Below, one piece after another: positions 7,105 through 14,342 of a stretch of 16,435 bases of DNA. A model generated the notes under the pieces. The model was not told the origin of the DNA. It was given only the letters and a program-made list of their open reading frames with translations, and made no database searches. The stretch lies in contig PASL01000018.1 in assembly GCA_002712125.1 (NCBI GenBank), positions 36,040 to 52,474 of the forward strand. Reading direction: 5' to 3'. The first letter of the stretch is position 1. Every line of letters starts with the position of its first letter. The position numbers and the translations under genes were made by a program. Origin of the DNA: Chloroflexota bacterium. GTDB lineage: Bacteria > Chloroflexota > Dehalococcoidia > Lucifugimonadales > Lucifugimonadaceae.

Positions 7105-8259
7105 TTACCAATCTGCTACTGAACCATCATTTTCATAATAATATTCTCCACCTAGTTCTTTATGATACCCATAAGCGTCACCATCATACTCTTTAGTAGC
7201 TTGTTTCTCATCAACCTCAACACCCAAGCCAGGGGTTGTCCATAGGTCAATATGACCGTCTTTTACTTCCCATGGATGTTTTAATAGGCCTATTCCAAGG
7301 CCTTGATCAACTTGTTCTTGTATCAAGAAATTTGGTACTACAGCGTCTACTAACATGCATGCAGCTAGAGCTAGTGGTCCAATTGCGCAGTGAGGCATAA
7401 TATGTTGATAGTATACTTCAGCATAATTAGCTATTTTCTTTAATTCTGACGGACCACCACAGTGAGCAACATCTGGTTGTAACAAGGATACTGCTTGTTT
7501 TTCTATAACTTCTCTGAATTCCCAGCGACTTAATAGTCTTTCTCCTGTAGCTAGAGGGAATGTGACCTGCTCTTGAATACGTTTTAGTGCGTCAGGGTTT
7601 TCTTGAGGTATAGGTTCTTCTACGAACATTGGCCTCATTCCCTTAATTTCATTACAAATTTCAACAGCTAAGCTTGGGGTCATTTTACCGTGAAAATCAA
7701 AGCATAATTCTACATCATCTCCTACCCATTCTCTCATCATATATGCCGCTTTTACAAACTCATCAATTCTAGCCGGTGGTTCATGGGCCCTCCAAGTGCC
7801 AGCTGGCCCAGCTTTGTATCCAGTGTATCCGGATTTTTGTAACATATTTAATCTTTCTTTTGATGCATTAAGTCCTTCATCAGAAAGATCTCTAATTCCC
7901 CAATGTGCATATACTCTTATTTTATCTCTTACATTTCCTCCCATTAACATGTAGCTTGGAACTCCAAAATGCTTTCCAGCAATATCCCAAAGTGCAGCAT
8001 TAATTCCTGCTATTGCTGACATATTATGAGCTCCTCCTCTAAAGAAAGAAGACCTATACATTTGTTGCCAATGGTGCTCAATACGTAAAGGATCTTTACC
8101 AATCAAATATTCTGAAAATTCATCAATAGCTGCAGGGACTGAGTGAGGTTTACCTTCCAAGGTACTTTCTGCCCATCCTTCAATTCCATTATCAGTTGTT
8201 ATTCTTATTAGTCTAGTTCTTTGCCAAGGTGCAAATTGTTCTACTTTAGTTATCTTCAT
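7105..8259 (-). CDS. Enolase-superfamily (mandelate racemase/muconate lactonizing type) dehydratase, close to D-galactonate dehydratase
   Basis: A 384-residue Mg2+ enzyme with an N-terminal capping domain and a modified TIM barrel; family members abstract a proton alpha to a carboxylate of sugar acids. Compared from memory with E. coli DgoD, the whole length aligns without large gaps. Metal ligands D188, E214 and E240 and the catalytic residues H190, H290 and D263 fall at exactly the spacing of DgoD (D183, E209, E235, H185, H285, D258). Other matches are EHHWQQMYRSSFFRGG (61-76), NAALWDIAGK (87-96) and the C-terminal GSVADW. Dehydration of an aldonic acid to a 2-keto-3-deoxy acid is likely; galactonate itself is not proven and no dgoK/dgoA genes are nearby. 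ATG 8259 is preceded by a weak GAG five bases away. It is transcribed away from the D-glutamate cyclase pair and faces the SDR. Confidence 0.92.
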   Translation of the reverse strand: MKITKVEQFAPWQRTRLIRITTDNGIEGWAESTLEGKPHSVPAAIDEFSEYLIGKDPLRIEHHWQQMYRSSFFRGGAHNMSAIAGINAALWDIAGKHFGVPSYMLMGGNVRDKIRVYAHWGIRDLSDEGLNASKERLNMLQKSGYTGYKAGPAGTWRAHEPPARIDEFVKAAYMMREWVGDDVELCFDFHGKMTPSLAVEICNEIKGMRPMFVEEPIPQENPDALKRIQEQVTFPLATGERLLSRWEFREVIEKQAVSLLQPDVAHCGGPSELKKIANYAEVYYQHIMPHCAIGPLALAACMLVDAVVPNFLIQEQVDQGLGIGLLKHPWEVKDGHIDLWTTPGLGVEVDEKQATKEYDGDAYGYHKELGGEYYYENDGSVADW

Positions 8260-8338
8260 TTTTTTCTCACGTTTAATAAAATTACTTTTTTGTTAGTATA
8301 ATTTATAATAACTAAATTTAAAATAGGAAAGTTACCTA
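8260..8338. promoter_or_regulatory. Divergent intergenic region with -10-like boxes
   Basis: A 79-base AT-rich gap between the divergent enolase-family gene and the D-glutamate cyclase pair. On the plus strand it holds two TATAAT hexamers (8297-8302 and 8304-8309), about 30-37 bases before the DUF1445 ATG, with no good -35 box. AGGA at 8325-8328 is the likely ribosome binding site, ten bases before that ATG. Confidence 0.35.
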
Positions 8339-9109
8339 ATGCATTCAATTTTATTTAGAAAAAATATAAGAAATGGCTTATTTAGAGGTCAAACCTCCGG
8401 TGAGTGTAAAAATTTTATACAAACTAATGTAGTAATTTTAGATAAAAAATACGCATATGATTTTTTAGTTTTCTGTCAAAGAAACAGTAAACCATGTCCA
8501 ATAATTGAAGTTTTAGATCCTGGGGTTTTTGAAGCTAAAATAACTACCCCAAACTCTGATATTAGGTTCGATGTTCCCAAATATAGAGTATATACGAATG
8601 GTAAATTAAAAGAAGAACTACATCAAATTGACTCGTATTGGAATAAAAACTTAGTAACTTTTTTGCTAGGATGTAGTTTTTCTTTCGAACATGAATTAGT
8701 TGAGTCTGGTTTTTATCTTCCATATTATAATTCATCAAGAACGGTTCCTATGTTTAATACAAATATTCCTACAACTCCATCTGGTAATTTTGATGGAAAT
8801 ATGGTTGTGACTTTGAGATGGATTGATGAAAGTAGAGTTGATGAGGTTATAGCCATTTCATCTAAATACACTGATTCTCATGGTTCTCCTGTTCATATAG
8901 GTGACCCTGAAAAAATTGGGATAAAAGATATTACACAACCAGATTATGGCAACCAATGGATAAATGATGATAAAAACTATGTCCCTGTATTTTGGGCTTG
9001 TGGGGTAACTCCGCAAAATATTGCATTATCATCAAAAATAGATTTTATGATAACTCATTCTCCCGGCCATATGTTTATAACTGACTTGAGTACAAGAAAC
9101 AAAAATTGA
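8339..9109 (+). CDS. DUF1445/YcsI-family protein, probable D-glutamate cyclase N-terminal half
   Basis: At 256 residues it matches the length of the stand-alone YcsI (DUF1445, 'putative hydro-lyase') family. Conserved stretches: RKNIRNGLFRGQTSG (7-21), YDFLVFCQRNSKPCPIIE (40-57), LLGCSFSFEHELVESG (109-124), SHGSPVHIGDP (180-190), VPVFWACGVTPQN (215-227) and SPGHMFITDL (241-250). In vertebrates the same domain forms the N-terminal half of mitochondrial D-glutamate cyclase, which converts D-glutamate to 5-oxo-D-proline; the C-terminal half there is DUF4392. Here the next gene encodes DUF4392, in the same order and overlapping, which makes a two-subunit D-glutamate cyclase the best inference. 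No signal peptide; cytoplasmic. Start ATG 8339 with AGGA ten bases upstream. An unrelated hydro-lyase activity remains possible. Confidence 0.88.
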   Translation: MHSILFRKNIRNGLFRGQTSGECKNFIQTNVVILDKKYAYDFLVFCQRNSKPCPIIEVLDPGVFEAKITTPNSDIRFDVPKYRVYTNGKLKEELHQIDSYWNKNLVTFLLGCSFSFEHELVESGFYLPYYNSSRTVPMFNTNIPTTPSGNFDGNMVVTLRWIDESRVDEVIAISSKYTDSHGSPVHIGDPEKIGIKDITQPDYGNQWINDDKNYVPVFWACGVTPQNIALSSKIDFMITHSPGHMFITDLSTRNKN

Positions 9110-9948
9110 ATAAATTTAATCTCATACAAGACATTATACTTTCAGAAGATACTCGTTCTATTTCGAAATTAAGTTGCTACATGAAGAAAGACTGGATTAG
9201 GAGTTCATCAGATTTAGTTTTGAAAAACCAAGGGGTGGTTTTCATAACTACAGGATTTTATATCTTAAAATCAAAAAAAGGTGAAACTGATGGTCCATTA
9301 GGTGCAAAAGCACTAAGTGATGCATTGAAGAAGTTAGGTAATGAGGTATATATAATAACTGATGAATATAGTTATGATATCCTAATTCCATTATTCACAG
9401 AAAACGAGATTATAGTGTTTCCTAATCTTGGTCATCAAGAGTCATCAAATTTTGCAAAAAAATTATTAAGTCAGCACAATCCATCCCTTTTGATATCTAT
9501 AGAAAGAGCAGGTATTTTAGAAGATGGAACTTATAGAAACTGGAAAGGTTTAGATTTTTCGAAATATAACTCAAAAATTGACTACTTATTTAATTTCCAT
9601 AAAAAAACTATAGGCATTGGAGATGGAGGAAATGAAATTGGTATGGGAAATTTTTTTGAAAAAATAAAAAATATTGATGGATTACCCGACAAACCTGCAG
9701 TTACTAAAACTACAGAATTAATTATATCTAGCGTATCTAATTGGGGAGCCTATGGCCTGATAACATCTTTATCAATAATGAAAAATCAAAAATTACTTCC
9801 AAGTATAAATCAAACTAATAATTGGTTAAGTAAAATAGTTTTAGCAGGTGCAGTGGATGGAATGAGTGGAGAATCAAAAAAGTGGATTGATGGTAGATCT
9901 TTCAATGATGACTCTAAATGCTTGAAAAAATTATTAAGTATAATTTAG
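9106..9948 (+). CDS. DUF4392 protein, probable D-glutamate cyclase C-terminal half
   Basis: A 280-residue DUF4392 domain protein, the counterpart of the C-terminal half of vertebrate D-glutamate cyclase. Seen: a Gly-rich start of the domain VVFITTGFYI (44-53), ETDGPLGAKAL (60-70), a second Rossmann-like strand with VYIITDE (81-87), SIERAG (131-136), the strongly conserved IGIGDGGNEIGMGN (169-182) and AGAVDGMSGE (247-256). The start is TTG at 9106, whose last two bases are part of the TGA stop of the DUF1445 gene (TTGA overlap), implying coupled translation and probably fixed stoichiometry. At the 3' end its TAG interleaves with the TAA of the convergent MFS gene (4-base overlap). Catalytic residues of this family are not known to me, so activity is inferred from domain and context. 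Confidence 0.88.
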   Translation: MNKFNLIQDIILSEDTRSISKLSCYMKKDWIRSSSDLVLKNQGVVFITTGFYILKSKKGETDGPLGAKALSDALKKLGNEVYIITDEYSYDILIPLFTENEIIVFPNLGHQESSNFAKKLLSQHNPSLLISIERAGILEDGTYRNWKGLDFSKYNSKIDYLFNFHKKTIGIGDGGNEIGMGNFFEKIKNIDGLPDKPAVTKTTELIISSVSNWGAYGLITSLSIMKNQKLLPSINQTNNWLSKIVLAGAVDGMSGESKKWIDGRSFNDDSKCLKKLLSII

Positions 9949-11168
9949 TATTTGTTGATATTTTTAGTATCTCGGACTAGAAAAATTAATATAATTGTTC
10001 CGATAAAACCAAATATAGCTGTAAATGTTGATGCAAAAGATAGAGAAATAATTTGACCCATATATCCAATAGCTAATGGAGCTGAAGAAGCCCCTGTGTC
10101 TGCAAACATTCTCCATGTACCTAAAAATTCCCCCCTATTCTTTTCAGGGGATAAATCTGCTCCCAAAGTTAGTATAAAAGCAGTTGATAGACCGTTACCT
10201 GCTCCTGCTAAAATACCTATCAAAAATAGACTATATAAATCTGAAGTAAATGGAATTAGAAATATTGCTATCGATAAAATTATGAGTGCAGGAACACCAG
10301 TAAACTTCCTTCCCCACCTATCCATTACATATCCGACTAAAGGAAATAATAAAGAGTCAATAGCAAATGATGCAGTAACTATATATCCAATCATATCTTT
10401 TGATAATTTTAATTCCTCTCCCCAAAAAGGAATCATAAACTCTCTTGCTGCTCTCAAAAAAGAAAGGACAGATGCAACAAATCCGGCAGTTGCAAAAATT
10501 TTATAATTATTTTTAAATACTGTAGAAAAACCAGATAAGAAATTTTTATTTTGCGATATAAGATGTTTATTTATATCATTATTATATTTTTCAGATTTAT
10601 GGTAATTAATCATTAAAATGATAAACGTAACTGTTGCTAAAAATATTTGTATGACAAAAGGTACTCTAATCCCTATGAATTCAGCAACAATTCCACCTAT
10701 AAAAGGGCCCAATATTGTAGCAAATCTTCCAAATCCACCAAATATTGAAATAGCTCTTCCTCGAATTTCTATAGGAACAGCTATGGCTATAAATGAATGT
10801 CTTGATATCATCCATAAAGAAAAACTTATTCCAGAAATTATTCGAGCAAAGAATAGAAAAGTTGTATTCTGAGCTGTAGCGGCTAGAAGAGAAGATAATG
10901 CAAATAAAATTACACCTAGCATCATAGTTTTGTTCATACCGAATCTAGATAAAATAATGCCTGAAGGAATATCAAATATAAGCATACCAATTGCTTTAGC
11001 TGAGACAATTAGTCCAATCATAAATGTGGTCGCGGCCATCTCTTCTGATGCAAAACCAGGTAGTATTGGTATTATCATACCTTGTGCTACAGACAATAAA
11101 AAAGATGGGATATAAACTGACCAAGCTAAGGTAATTAAGGTAGATTTTAATGTTTGATTTTTATTCAA
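9945..11168 (-). CDS. MFS transporter (12-helix), last gene of the fumarase operon
   Basis: A 407-residue major facilitator with about 12 hydrophobic helices. MFS motif A-like loops occur after helix 2 (DIPSGIILSRFGMNK, 66-80) and again in the second half (GYVMDRWGRK, 279-288); a central cytoplasmic loop (about 190-225) divides the halves. It looks like a drug:H+ antiporter-1 or sugar-type exporter, but substrate cannot be read from sequence. The start is TTG at 11168, needed to include all of helix 1; GGA seven bases upstream is a modest ribosome binding site. It lies 22 bases after the Rid gene and is probably cotranscribed with it. Its stop overlaps the stop of the DUF4392 gene. Confidence 0.9.
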   Translation of the reverse strand: MNKNQTLKSTLITLAWSVYIPSFLLSVAQGMIIPILPGFASEEMAATTFMIGLIVSAKAIGMLIFDIPSGIILSRFGMNKTMMLGVILFALSSLLAATAQNTTFLFFARIISGISFSLWMISRHSFIAIAVPIEIRGRAISIFGGFGRFATILGPFIGGIVAEFIGIRVPFVIQIFLATVTFIILMINYHKSEKYNNDINKHLISQNKNFLSGFSTVFKNNYKIFATAGFVASVLSFLRAAREFMIPFWGEELKLSKDMIGYIVTASFAIDSLLFPLVGYVMDRWGRKFTGVPALIILSIAIFLIPFTSDLYSLFLIGILAGAGNGLSTAFILTLGADLSPEKNRGEFLGTWRMFADTGASSAPLAIGYMGQIISLSFASTFTAIFGFIGTIILIFLVRDTKNINKY

Positions 11169-11175
11169 TTAATTT

Positions 11176-11178
11176 TCC
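11176..11178 (-). promoter_or_regulatory. Weak ribosome binding site for the downstream MFS gene (supports a TTG start)
   Basis: GGA (in context CTGGAAAA) on the minus strand, seven bases before TTG 11168. The next in-frame Met is at residue 31, after most of the first membrane helix. Confidence 0.35.
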
Positions 11179-11190
11179 AGTTATATAAGA

Positions 11191-11652
11191 TCACTTGATC
11201 TGTACAATCATCTCAATCTCAACTGGAATTTGAAAAGGTAAACTACCCATACCCACAGCAGAGCGAGCATGTTTTCCTTTATTGCCAAATACTTCTACAA
11301 GCAGATCAGAACATCCATTTATTACTTTAGGATGATTATCAAAGTTAATCTCAGCATTTACCATTCCTAGAACCTTAACAATTTTTTCAACTTTGTTTAA
11401 GTCACCAATATGATTTTTCAAAGCAGTCAATAGCTGAATACAAACTAATCTTGCAGCTTCATATCCTTGATCAACACTGATTTCACCTCCTAATTTCCCC
11501 TTCATAAAAGATCCATCTTCTTTCATTGGCCCTTGTCCGGACAAAAAGACTAAATTCCCTGATGTTACGGCAGTAACAAAATTAGCTACTGGAGGTGATC
11601 CTTTACCCAAATCTATACCAAGTTTTTTAATTTTTTCTTCAAAGTTTTGCAT
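11191..11652 (-). CDS. Rid (YjgF/YER057c/UK114) family protein
   Basis: A 153-residue member of the Rid family. Archetypal RidA hydrolyses reactive enamine/imine intermediates from PLP enzymes to keto acids. This protein belongs to the longer subgroup with an N-terminal extension: PPVANFVTAV (20-29), LVFLSGQGPMKEDG (34-47), ARLVCIQLLTAL (67-78), HARSAVGMGSLP (128-139) and VEIEMIVQI (144-152). R130 sits where RidA has its essential substrate-binding arginine (R105 in E. coli RidA), so deaminase activity is plausible; many subgroup members have unknown activity. Start ATG 11652 is four bases after the fumarase stop, with AAGGA embedded in the last fumarase codons, indicating coupling. Confidence 0.9.
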   Translation of the reverse strand: MQNFEEKIKKLGIDLGKGSPPVANFVTAVTSGNLVFLSGQGPMKEDGSFMKGKLGGEISVDQGYEAARLVCIQLLTALKNHIGDLNKVEKIVKVLGMVNAEINFDNHPKVINGCSDLLVEVFGNKGKHARSAVGMGSLPFQIPVEIEMIVQIK

Positions 11653-11656
11653 ACTT

Positions 11657-13051
11657 TTATTCCTTAGGCTCTGTCATAGAAAGAGGCTCTAATATACTAT
11701 CTATTTGCTTTTCATCAAGATCTGTTTCTAAAATTGTTACTTCTTTTATGGTCTTGCCAGTTTCTGATGCTATATGTGCGATTTTTGCAGCTGAATCATA
11801 TCCTACTATTGGAGCCAATGCAGTACAAATTGCTAATCCTTGCATAACCATATTTGGGCCTTTGTCTGTTGCCTCTAGCCCGTCTATACATTGCTGAGCA
11901 AAGTTAGATGAGGAGGATGATAAGAGATCAATACTTTCTAGTAAATTATGTGCAGCAACAGGCATCATTACGTTCAGTTCAAAATTTCCTGATTGACCTG
12001 CAATTGTTACTGTTGCATCATTCCCTATAACTTGTGCGCAAACCATAGTTACTGATTCAGCAATAACAGGATTGACTTTTCCGGGCATTATTGAAGAGCC
12101 TGGTTGGACTTCTGGTAAAGAGATTTCTCCAATACCAGCTCTAGGTCCTGATCCAAGCCATCTTATATCATTGGCAATCTTCATCATACTTACTGCTATA
12201 GACTTTATTTCTCCCGATGCTGTAACGACTGCATCTATGGTGCTTTGTGCTTGAAAATGATTATCAGTCTCACTGAAATCGATATTTGTCATCTTGCTAA
12301 GTTCTTTTATTACCCCTTGGCTAAATTTTGGATGCATACCTATTCCTGTACCAACTGCAGTTCCACCTAAGGCTAAGATTTTCAACTCATCTAGAGCTTT
12401 TTTTGCTCTTGATATAGCTAATTTAATTTGGCCAGCATAACCTAAAAATTCTTGACCTAATCTGATTGGTGTAGCATCTTGAAGATGAGTTCTTCCAGTT
12501 TTTACTATGTTCCAAAATTCTTTAGATTTGGTCTCTAATGACTTTTCTAAAATTTCTAGACTAGGAATTAGTTTTTCGTTTATAGATACAGCAGCAGCAA
12601 CGTGAATAGTTGTAGGGATTACATCATTAGATGATTGGCCTTTATTAACATGGTCATTAGGATGAACTGGGTCTCTAGAACCTAGTAAACCTCCTAAAGA
12701 TTCAATAGCTATATTAGAAATAACCTCGTTAGCATTCATATTAGTTGATGTACCCGAGCCTGTTTGAAATACATCAACAACAAACTGATCGTCATAATAA
12801 CCATCAATAACTTTTTTTGCAGCATCTATTATTGCATCAGCAATATGATTTTCTATAGTTCCTAGTTCTTTATTTGTTATTGCTGCTGACAATTTTACTT
12901 GTGCAATTGCTTTTATAAATGACCTTCCTAATCTAAGCTTACTGATAGGAAAATTTAATTCAGCCCTTCTAGTATTTCCGCCATAGTAGGCCTTGGAAGG
13001 TACTTCTAATTCTCCCATTGAATCCTTTTCAAATCGCATGTTATCAACCAA
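11657..13051 (-). CDS. fumC: Class II fumarate hydratase
   Basis: Interconverts fumarate and L-malate in the TCA cycle; an iron-independent cytoplasmic homotetramer. The 464-residue length is normal. Motifs: GELEVPSKAYYGGNTRRA (13-30), TGSGTSTNMNANEVI (97-111), SSNDVIPT (140-147), the catalytic-His region GRTHLQDATP (186-195) and the superfamily signature GSSIMPGKVNP (318-328) with the catalytic serine loop. Retention of the TGSGTSTNMN stretch argues for fumarase over aspartase or argininosuccinate lyase, though aspartase is a close relative. I chose TTG 13051 because GGAG lies seven bases upstream; ATG 13039 would be 19 bases away from it. The operon context (MFS before, Rid and MFS after) is unusual for a TCA enzyme and may mean a role in dicarboxylate or amino acid catabolism (inference). 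Confidence 0.94.
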   Translation of the reverse strand: MVDNMRFEKDSMGELEVPSKAYYGGNTRRAELNFPISKLRLGRSFIKAIAQVKLSAAITNKELGTIENHIADAIIDAAKKVIDGYYDDQFVVDVFQTGSGTSTNMNANEVISNIAIESLGGLLGSRDPVHPNDHVNKGQSSNDVIPTTIHVAAAVSINEKLIPSLEILEKSLETKSKEFWNIVKTGRTHLQDATPIRLGQEFLGYAGQIKLAISRAKKALDELKILALGGTAVGTGIGMHPKFSQGVIKELSKMTNIDFSETDNHFQAQSTIDAVVTASGEIKSIAVSMMKIANDIRWLGSGPRAGIGEISLPEVQPGSSIMPGKVNPVIAESVTMVCAQVIGNDATVTIAGQSGNFELNVMMPVAAHNLLESIDLLSSSSSNFAQQCIDGLEATDKGPNMVMQGLAICTALAPIVGYDSAAKIAHIASETGKTIKEVTILETDLDEKQIDSILEPLSMTEPKE

Positions 13052-13058
13052 TTTTTTA

Positions 13059-13062
13059 CTCC
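13059..13062 (-). promoter_or_regulatory. Ribosome binding site for fumC (decides the TTG start)
   Basis: GGAG on the minus strand, seven bases before TTG 13051; the ATG four codons later has no correctly spaced site. Confidence 0.5.
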
Positions 13063-13096
13063 AAAAAAATATTAAATTATTTTTTATGATTATAAA

Positions 13097-14248
13097 TCAT
13101 TTTTTTTCATTAAATGGTTTAATAATTGATAATACACCTCCAAAACCAATTATAATGGTAGAGAATATGAAGACGTAGTCTAGGGAATATTTTTGTGCAA
13201 GAACTCCTGATATAGCAGGACCTAGCAACATACCTATAGAGTATAGCGCTTGATATACTCCTTGAGTAGTAGCTTTAAGATTTTTATTCGCATGTATGAG
13301 AGTTAAACTTATCAGAATGGTGTTCATAAGCCCTCTACCAAATCCATTAAATATTTGAACAATAAAAATTAGTAATAAATTTTCGCTTAATGAAAAAATA
13401 ATTAATGATCCAGCAATCATCAAAGATGATATAAATAAACAAACTGAAGGGTTCATTTTTTTTTGGAGATAAAAAGAAATAAGTGTGCCAAAAACAGTGG
13501 ATAACATACCCATAGATGTAAGGAATCCTACTTCTGACTTTGAAGCTCCTAGACTTTCAACATATATGGGCAAGAATCCAAAATTTATTCCAAAAACGAC
13601 AAATTGAAGAGTTATTGCAATTATTGAAATTCTAATAATTGTTTTATTTTTTATTACATTCTTTACAGATAATAAGTAATTTTTTGAACTTTTTTCAAAT
13701 ATCGGCTCTTTTGAAATCACCAAGAATAATATCCCAATTATACCTATAATAAAACTAATATAAAAAGTTATTGAATTATTGTAATTTTCAGCTAAGATAC
13801 CTCCAAAAAATGTTGCTATGACTACGCACATAGTATTAATAATCATTAAAATTGTTACACTTTTTTGTGTTTTATCTTCTGGGAAAAATGTTGAAAAAAG
13901 TACAGTAAGAGATACCCATCCTGCAGCAGATATGCCCGTTATAGATCTGCCAATTAATAACTGATTTGGGTTTTCTGACAGACCTAAAGTTAAAGCTCCT
14001 ATACTTGATAAACTAAAAGCAATTATTGTAAATATTTTTCTGCTAAAAATATCAGATAGAATTCCTATAGGAATTCTAAATAGTAATTGTCCTAATGCAT
14101 AAGATGCAATAATAAATCCCGTAACTTCTAAATTCGCGCCTAGTTCTGTTGAGTGTATAGGCAGAATTGGAACATACAAATATAAAGAAAGCCAAAAACA
14201 GCATGTCCCAATTGATACATATATAAGATTCTTAGTGTTATTGTTCAT
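13097..14248 (-). CDS. MFS transporter, first gene of the fumarase operon
   Basis: A 383-residue major facilitator with about 12 hydrophobic helices. A motif A variant follows helix 2 (RIPIGILSDIFSRK, 58-71), helix 4 contains GRSITGISAAGW (100-111, a motif B-like Arg), and a short central loop (about 180-205) separates the two halves. The second half has GFGRGLMNT (302-310). It is only distantly similar to the MFS protein at the other end of this operon, so it is not a recent duplicate. Substrate unknown. Start ATG 14248; no clear Shine-Dalgarno precedes it. Its start faces the TIM-barrel gene across a 94-base divergent gap, and fumC follows 45 bases after its stop. Confidence 0.9.
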   Translation of the reverse strand: MNNNTKNLIYVSIGTCCFWLSLYLYVPILPIHSTELGANLEVTGFIIASYALGQLLFRIPIGILSDIFSRKIFTIIAFSLSSIGALTLGLSENPNQLLIGRSITGISAAGWVSLTVLFSTFFPEDKTQKSVTILMIINTMCVVIATFFGGILAENYNNSITFYISFIIGIIGILFLVISKEPIFEKSSKNYLLSVKNVIKNKTIIRISIIAITLQFVVFGINFGFLPIYVESLGASKSEVGFLTSMGMLSTVFGTLISFYLQKKMNPSVCLFISSLMIAGSLIIFSLSENLLLIFIVQIFNGFGRGLMNTILISLTLIHANKNLKATTQGVYQALYSIGMLLGPAISGVLAQKYSLDYVFIFSTIIIGFGGVLSIIKPFNEKK

Positions 14249-14342
14249 AATAAAATTGATTATTAATGAGAATTTTATTTTACTTACATAAAAAATTGAA
14301 GTAATATCCTATGTAAATCTAATATTATAAGGGGAATTACAA
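14249..14342. promoter_or_regulatory. Divergent intergenic region with a 7-bp inverted repeat
   Basis: An AT-rich 94-base gap between the MFS/fumC operon and the TIM-barrel/NHL operon. It contains a perfect 7-bp inverted repeat, TTACATA (14284-14290) and TATGTAA (14310-14316), with centres 26 bases apart, which could be an operator. A weak plus-strand promoter candidate is TTGAAG (14296-14301) with TAATAT (14320-14325), 18 bases apart. AGGGG at 14330-14334 is the ribosome binding site for the plus-strand gene. Confidence 0.35.

Noticed and set aside
10096..10872. Open frames on the plus strand opposite the MFS gene
   Set aside because: They lack ribosome binding sites and recognisable motifs, and they mirror the well-supported MFS transporter on the other strand.
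11188..11201. AGATCA-CT-TGATCT inverted repeat at the end of the Rid gene
   Set aside because: The two-base spacer is too short for an RNA hairpin, there is no T-tract, and it partly encodes the Rid C-terminus and stop.
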